From contig CAYSMC010000001.1 in the NCBI GenBank assembly GCA_964432115.1, forward strand, positions 1-10,424: 10,424 bases of DNA. The letters are read 5' to 3'. Numbering within the stretch: the stretch's first letter is position 1; the number at the start of each line of letters is the position of its first letter. Below the pieces are notes generated by a model that was given only the letters and a program-made list of their open reading frames with translations, was not told the DNA's origin and did not search any database. The translations under genes and the position numbers were made by a program. Positions 6,147 to 10,424 of this stretch are shown here, piece after piece. The DNA comes from JAAZKO01 sp964432115. GTDB lineage: Bacteria > Patescibacteriota > Microgenomatia > UBA1400 > PJMF01.

Positions 6147-8402
6147 TTATTCAATATCAAAATTGAAGCGTTGAGGATCTTTTGGTAATTTTTTTAACAA
6201 TTTGCTAATAAAAGCTGGTTGTAAAATTATTTCAACCCGATCGATTGCTTCTTGTTTCTGCAAATTATCTTGCGCTTCAAGCAAAGTTTTACCCAAAACT
6301 AAATCTTTTAATAAATTTTCATCAATTATTGCTTGAGCTTTAGCTGATAGTTCTGCATTTAATACAAAACGATTACTATCATCCGTCATTGGCATCGGTT
6401 CATCGCTTAGTAGTGATGGTTCTTCATCCACAAAATCATAATTTTCTGGCAAATCTAAAAGTAAAGCTGCTTCGGCTAACTGTTTTAAATCACTAGATAA
6501 ATATTTAACCGCTTCAACTTCTAAAGTCATGGTTAATGATAAAGTTTCAATTTCATCACCTTCTTCATGATCATATTCAGCACTAACTACACGATTGTCA
6601 CCTGTAGGAACAAAGTGCACACCATCTTTAGACTCTTCTTTAAATTCAGTAACTGCAATCTCATTTAAATTTTGTTTTAACTGATTTGATAAATTGTCCA
6701 AATCTTCCTGGGAAACAACTCTAATTTCGCGACTTGAACCACCACTAAAATTATCAATGGCAGTAGCCGAATATGTATCTTCGCTAAAATCAGCCACTTG
6801 CAATTTGCTATCTTTAGCTATATTCCCTTCAGCTCCAATACTGCTGGCTGTCAGCGCCACCTCAACACTACCGTAATTAATATCTCGTCCATCTTCTTTT
6901 TCTTCAGCATTAGCAGCTGGTACAGTTACTTCCTCATTTAAAACAAATGAAACGTCTTCGTATTTAAATATTGTATCAGCAGTAAAAGTTTTGTCAGTAA
7001 AAGTCTTATTAAATAATTTGATATTACCTTGAGCTTTATCTCCCACCAAACTAATACCAGTGGTACTTAAAGAATCCTGACCTTCAATTTCTTTTTGTAC
7101 CAATGACACTTTCAATAAATTTTGATTAAAATTTGATTCGGCTAATTGAGGATCAAGAATGATTTCTACATTTTTCTGTAATATTTTTTCATTAGCAGTA
7201 ACTTTAATCGTAATATTAGATAAAAATAGATAATACAAGAAAAACAAAGCAATTAAAGCCAATACGCCCCCAGCAATTCCAATTAATAAAGATTGTCGAT
7301 TCTTTCTAAAGAAGTGTTGCAATCCTGTTTTTCGCTTAATTTTTAATGGTTTTGTTTTTGATTTATCTGTAAGTGACACATTTGTTGCCCCTTCGAGATT
7401 TGTATCAATTATTTCTTCAGATTGTCTATGACTAATTGCAAAATTATCACCCCCAACTTGATTTATATTAGCTTTTTCTGTACTGAAATCAATGCCAAAA
7501 CTACTCACCTTTTTTGCTTCAACTGCCAATTCCTGATTGTCGACTGCTTGCAATTGCTCATTAGAACCTTTGGCTGTTGAGCTGGTAATTTCATCAAGTT
7601 CTTGAGTCAATTTTGATTTAAAATCACTGGATAACATTTGACTAGCAGCTAAACTCAACGCTTTGATCAAAAAATCTGTACTCAAAACTACAAACTCTGG
7701 AGCTTGTAAAAAACCAGCCAACTGTATCCAATCAAAAGCTTGCAGTTCTGCCTGATCTTTGTTTAACACTTTTTGTGTCAAGCTTAATGAACTAAGAAAG
7801 ACTCTATTGGGAAAATATTTGCCTTGTTCGCCTAAGTCTTGACTAATCCTAGCTAAACCTTCTTGTAGATCATCATTTAATTTAGCTGATCTGCCAATCT
7901 TTAAATTAGCTAATAACTGACCGTGTTTAATCAATAGCAAATCAAAATCTTTTTCGCGTAAATATAAAACAATGGAGGAATCATGAGGATCTTTAATAAC
8001 TCGAGCTTGATGAATACCTTCTGTAATGCTCATTTGTCCTAAAGCAGTTAAGCTCAAACTTTCTGACAATTCCTTGACTATTACTTTTTTACTATCTAAT
8101 AAATCGCCGTGTTTTAACCAAGGCTCATCAAAAATAAACACACAATCGGCTACTTCATCAGCTAGAGGACCTAAATCTTGTAAAGATTGATCAAGTTGAG
8201 TCAATAAATCTTGACGATCAAAGTAAGTTTTAATACTAGAATATTCTTTAATTTCTTGTTGTTTATTGACTAGAGCGGTTTGCAATTCTTGATCAGTCAA
8301 AATAATGGAAATAAACAAATCTGTTTCGGCCGAATTATCTACCGCCAGTTTGGCTTGTTTTGCTTTTTTTCCTTCAGTAATTTTTTTTAGTAAATTGGGC
8401 AT
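6147..8402 (-). CDS. single-pass membrane protein: probable actin-like (PilM/FtsA-type) cytoplasmic domain fused to a baseplate-J-like external region
   Basis: A 751-residue protein that I place by architecture; no gene name applies. Residues about 25-255 alternate short strands and helices like PilM/FtsA actin-fold proteins, for example VFIFDEPWLKHGD (88-100) and LLLIKHGQLLANLKIGRS (155-172). I see no clean phosphate-binding DxG, so nucleotide binding is doubtful. Residues about 256-355 form a low-complexity polar linker. A basic stretch (KIKRKTG, RKNR) precedes a single membrane helix at 371-394, predicting N-terminus in and C-terminus out. The outer part (397-751) has GNIKLFNKT, EEVTVPAAN, SIGAEGNIAKDSKL, FSGGSSREIRVVSQEDLDN and a final GKTLLEAQDNL...LPKDPQRFNFDIE. 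This pattern is one I associate with baseplate-J/gp47-like proteins of Patescibacteria. It heads the cluster with the sortase, ruvX and mltG. A cell-surface assembly or secretion role is inference. The ATG lacks a Shine-Dalgarno match, and the stop is TAA. Confidence 0.8.
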   Translation of the reverse strand: MPNLLKKITEGKKAKQAKLAVDNSAETDLFISIILTDQELQTALVNKQQEIKEYSSIKTYFDRQDLLTQLDQSLQDLGPLADEVADCVFIFDEPWLKHGDLLDSKKVIVKELSESLSLTALGQMSITEGIHQARVIKDPHDSSIVLYLREKDFDLLLIKHGQLLANLKIGRSAKLNDDLQEGLARISQDLGEQGKYFPNRVFLSSLSLTQKVLNKDQAELQAFDWIQLAGFLQAPEFVVLSTDFLIKALSLAASQMLSSDFKSKLTQELDEITSSTAKGSNEQLQAVDNQELAVEAKKVSSFGIDFSTEKANINQVGGDNFAISHRQSEEIIDTNLEGATNVSLTDKSKTKPLKIKRKTGLQHFFRKNRQSLLIGIAGGVLALIALFFLYYLFLSNITIKVTANEKILQKNVEIILDPQLAESNFNQNLLKVSLVQKEIEGQDSLSTTGISLVGDKAQGNIKLFNKTFTDKTFTADTIFKYEDVSFVLNEEVTVPAANAEEKEDGRDINYGSVEVALTASSIGAEGNIAKDSKLQVADFSEDTYSATAIDNFSGGSSREIRVVSQEDLDNLSNQLKQNLNEIAVTEFKEESKDGVHFVPTGDNRVVSAEYDHEEGDEIETLSLTMTLEVEAVKYLSSDLKQLAEAALLLDLPENYDFVDEEPSLLSDEPMPMTDDSNRFVLNAELSAKAQAIIDENLLKDLVLGKTLLEAQDNLQKQEAIDRVEIILQPAFISKLLKKLPKDPQRFNFDIE

Positions 8403-8416
8403 ATTATTTAGATAAT

Positions 8417-8446
8417 AAAAAGCTGGTTTAAATAAAACCTCCAGCT
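8417..8446 (-). terminator. hairpin with T-run between alaS and the 751-residue gene
   Basis: On the minus strand AGCTGG (8446-8441) pairs with CCAGCT (8426-8421) over a 14-base loop and is followed by TTTT then ATTAT. An alternative fold uses GGTTT/AAACC inside AGCT/AGCT with a bulge. It lies 43 bases after the alaS stop, as expected for a terminator, but ends only about 15 bases before the next ATG. Upstream, TTCAAA (8477-8472) and TTTAAT (8454-8449) form a weak promoter with a 17-base spacer. If that promoter is real, its transcript would run through the hairpin, making it an attenuator for the next four genes. Confidence 0.5.
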
Positions 8447-8488
8447 CTATTAAAGCAGAATTTTAGATAATTTTGAAGAACTGAGTGC

Positions 8489-10399
8489 TTAATCGGCTTG
8501 AAAACGCATGTAAATTCTTCGTACACCTTCAGCCACCGCTTTTTCTTTATAAATCTGCAAATTTCCAAAACGAACTATTTGCTTAGTGTGTTCGACATGA
8601 GGACCTCCGCAAAGTTCTTTAGACACCCAATGCCGGCTATCACCAATAGTATAAACTTTAACCTTAGCTGGATAACGGTCGGCAAAAAAAGCAATAGCTC
8701 CAGATTTGAGAGCTTCTTCTTTAGGCAGAACCTCACTCGATACTAGTAGATCATCTTTTAACCATTGATTAACTAATTGTTCAATATTAAGCAATTCTTC
8801 AGCGCTTAATGCTCGATTAAAACTAAAATCAAATCTTAACCGTTCATGAGTAATGTTGGAGCCTTTTTGTTGGACTTGCTTACCTAAAACTTTCCTCAAT
8901 GCAGCTTGTAATAAATGAGTAGCTGTATGAAAAGCAGTAGTTCTATCTTCATGATCTACTAGTCCACCTTTAAATTTTGCCGTAGCTGTTTGTCGAGATA
9001 AGGCCGCATGCTGCTGATTGGCTTTGGCTATTTTATTTTCTATTTGCTTTTCAATGGCAATGTTTTTAGCCTTCGCTTCTTCAATAGATAATTCAAAAGG
9101 AAAACCATAACTCTCATAAAGTTTAAAAGCTAAATCGGCTGTCAATTGATCTTTATTAATTACTAAACGATTAAATTCTTTTAAACCACGTTTTAGTGTT
9201 CTATTAAATTTTTGTTCCTCATTCTTTAAAACATCATTGATTTTGTCTACTTTGCTTATTAGTTGAGGATAAAAATCTTGATACAAACTAATTACCTCTG
9301 GAACAAGATCTAATAAAAATTCTTTCTCTAAACCCAAATACTTAGCTTGTCTCAAAGATCGCCTAATCAAACGACGTAATAAATATCCTTGTTCTTTATT
9401 GCTGGGTAAAACACCATCGGCAATGAGCATGACACTTGCTCGAACGTGATCAGCGATGATGCGAAAAGCTGCTTGTATTTCAGAATTTTGATAGTCTTTT
9501 TGACTTAATACTGTTAATTTATTAATAATTCCTAAAAAAGCACTACTTTGAAAAATATCTGGTTTTCCCTCTACTGCTGCCAATAAACGCTCTAAACCTC
9601 CACCAAAATCAATGTTTTTTTGTGCTAATTCTTTAAAACTATCTTGAGTCCGTTGATATTGCATGAATACGTTATTGCCGATTTCCATAAAACGACCGCA
9701 GTCACAATTGATATGACAAGCTTGATCAGCAAATGGAGATTGTTGATGAAACTGACTGTTATCACCTTGATCAGCAAAATCATAAAAAACTTCACTATCT
9801 GGTCCTCCTGGTTCACCGATGGGCATGTGACTGGGAATACCAGATCTGGACCACCAATTTTTTTCTTCACCATAAAAAAATATTCTGCCACCTTGCAAAC
9901 CCTGCTGTGGATTATCAACAATTTTTGCTTCTACACCTCTTTTTTGAAATAAATCTTGCCAAAGGCGAGTACTTTCTTCATCTTTGGGAATATTGAAATC
10001 TTTATTCCCGGCAAAAACCGATATATAAAGACGGGTAAGATCTAATTTTAAAACATCAACTAAAAATTCAAAGAAAAATTCAATTTGTTCTTTTTTAAAA
10101 TAATCACCAAAAGACCAATTACCCAACATTTCAAAAAAAGTAGTGTGCCGATTGTCACCTACTTGATCAATATCTTCGCTACGAAAACATTTCTGAGAAT
10201 TGGCTATTCTTTGACCTTGAGGATGATTTTCCCCAAAAAAATAAGGAATCATTGCTTGCATGCCAGAGCTAGTAAAGAGAGTGCTTGGATCGTTTTCTGG
10301 TACCAAACTAGCTGAAGGAACAATAACATGATTCTTACTAGCAAAAAAATCTAAGTATAAACGGCGTAAACTGGTTAAAGTTAAAAGATTACTAGACAT
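8489..10399 (-). CDS. alaS: alanyl-tRNA synthetase, short form without the C-terminal domain
   Basis: Attaches alanine to tRNA-Ala in the cytoplasm (class IIc synthetase). It has 636 residues, against about 875 in E. coli. The catalytic core is complete: FTSSGMQAMIPYF (42-54), motif 2 region RHTTFFEMLGNWSFGDYFK (84-102), CGRFMEIGNNVFMQY (234-248) and motif 3 DFGGGLERLL (264-273). The tRNA-recognition region follows (IADHVRA, LRRLIRRSLRQAKYLG, 341-356). The editing domain, which removes mischarged serine and glycine, keeps all four metal ligands: H491 and H495 in HTATH, and C597 and H601 in CGGPH, where the family norm is CGGTH. The protein ends directly after GVRRIYMRF, so the DHHA1/C-Ala domain is absent. 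This is not an obvious frameshift: a normal TAA and a hairpin follow. The start is the only ATG near the conserved LRRLYLDFF. It is closely preceded by a -10 box and no Shine-Dalgarno sequence. Confidence 0.97.
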   Translation of the reverse strand: MSSNLLTLTSLRRLYLDFFASKNHVIVPSASLVPENDPSTLFTSSGMQAMIPYFFGENHPQGQRIANSQKCFRSEDIDQVGDNRHTTFFEMLGNWSFGDYFKKEQIEFFFEFLVDVLKLDLTRLYISVFAGNKDFNIPKDEESTRLWQDLFQKRGVEAKIVDNPQQGLQGGRIFFYGEEKNWWSRSGIPSHMPIGEPGGPDSEVFYDFADQGDNSQFHQQSPFADQACHINCDCGRFMEIGNNVFMQYQRTQDSFKELAQKNIDFGGGLERLLAAVEGKPDIFQSSAFLGIINKLTVLSQKDYQNSEIQAAFRIIADHVRASVMLIADGVLPSNKEQGYLLRRLIRRSLRQAKYLGLEKEFLLDLVPEVISLYQDFYPQLISKVDKINDVLKNEEQKFNRTLKRGLKEFNRLVINKDQLTADLAFKLYESYGFPFELSIEEAKAKNIAIEKQIENKIAKANQQHAALSRQTATAKFKGGLVDHEDRTTAFHTATHLLQAALRKVLGKQVQQKGSNITHERLRFDFSFNRALSAEELLNIEQLVNQWLKDDLLVSSEVLPKEEALKSGAIAFFADRYPAKVKVYTIGDSRHWVSKELCGGPHVEHTKQIVRFGNLQIYKEKAVAEGVRRIYMRFQAD

Positions 10400-10405
10400 G
10401 AAATT

Positions 10406-10414
10406 ATTATAACA
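10406..10414 (-). promoter_or_regulatory. extended -10 promoter of alaS
   Basis: The minus strand reads TGTTATAAT (10414-10406), a perfect TATAAT with the TGn extension. Only six bases separate it from the ATG at 10399. A start site seven bases after the box would fall on or next to the A of the start codon, giving a leaderless mRNA. The window ends at 10424, so a -35 box cannot be examined; extended -10 promoters often do without one. Confidence 0.55.
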
Positions 10415-10424
10415 GTCAAACTAA

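Noticed and set aside
6146..6160. Earlier TTG start for the sortase
   Set aside because: It would overlap the end of the preceding gene for five codons that resemble nothing. The ATG at 6145 follows that gene's stop by one base and gives the better start.
9625..9996. Overlapping small open frames on both strands inside alaS
   Set aside because: They lie in the most conserved part of AlaRS, which reads without a break in its own frame. The alternative products show no recognisable sequence.
1..10424. Reassigned UGA codon, as in some Patescibacterial lineages
   Set aside because: None of the six genes stops with TGA, but all are full length with no in-frame TGA and glycine is encoded by GGN. 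The standard code explains everything, and six stops are too few to mean more.
1..10424. CRISPR arrays, insertion sequences or phage genes
   Set aside because: No spaced direct repeats, transposase or integrase motifs, or terminal inverted repeats were seen. The baseplate-J resemblance is within a chromosomal membrane protein flanked by housekeeping genes.

Overview
The window is a compact, AT-rich bacterial segment with all six genes on the minus strand, so transcription runs from the high coordinates to the low ones. Gene content and architecture point to the Candidate Phyla Radiation (Patescibacteria). The alanyl-tRNA synthetase is short and stops after its editing domain. There is a single-pass membrane protein with a baseplate-J-like outer part, of a kind I associate with these genomes, and a sortase with a long charged cytoplasmic N-terminus. 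RuvX is slimmed down and RpoB is short. This placement is inferred from protein style; no rRNA or marker is available to fix a lineage. All six genes read through in the standard code and end in TAA or TAG.

Layout in transcription order. alaS (10399-8489) has a perfect extended -10 box so close to its ATG that the mRNA is probably leaderless. It is followed by a hairpin and short T-run at 8446-8417. Next comes a tight four-gene envelope/housekeeping cluster. It starts with a 751-residue protein (8402-6147) that has a probable actin-like cytoplasmic domain, one membrane helix and a baseplate-J-like external part. A membrane sortase (6145-5186) follows, then ruvX (5170-4769) and mltG (4755-3766). 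The gaps inside this cluster are 1, 15 and 13 bases. A stem-loop terminator (3641-3605) lies in the 274-base gap after mltG. The rest of that gap carries a tentative promoter, an inverted repeat and a clear Shine-Dalgarno sequence for rpoB (3491-6). rpoC would be expected just beyond base 1 but is not in the window.

The order alaS...ruvX...mltG is an ancient bacterial arrangement, also known from Firmicutes. Here two surface genes, the actin-like/baseplate-J protein and the sortase, sit inside it. With MltG, which cleaves growing peptidoglycan glycan strands, this gives three cell-envelope functions in one likely transcript. rpoB is separated from this unit and does not follow the ribosomal protein genes rplJ/rplL, its usual neighbours.

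The points most worth a second look are the architecture of the 751-residue protein, the substituted rifampicin pocket and long acidic tail of RpoB, the AlaRS without a C-terminal domain, the leaderless alaS start and the near absence of Shine-Dalgarno sequences except at rpoB. I see no mobile element, CRISPR array, tRNA or rRNA.
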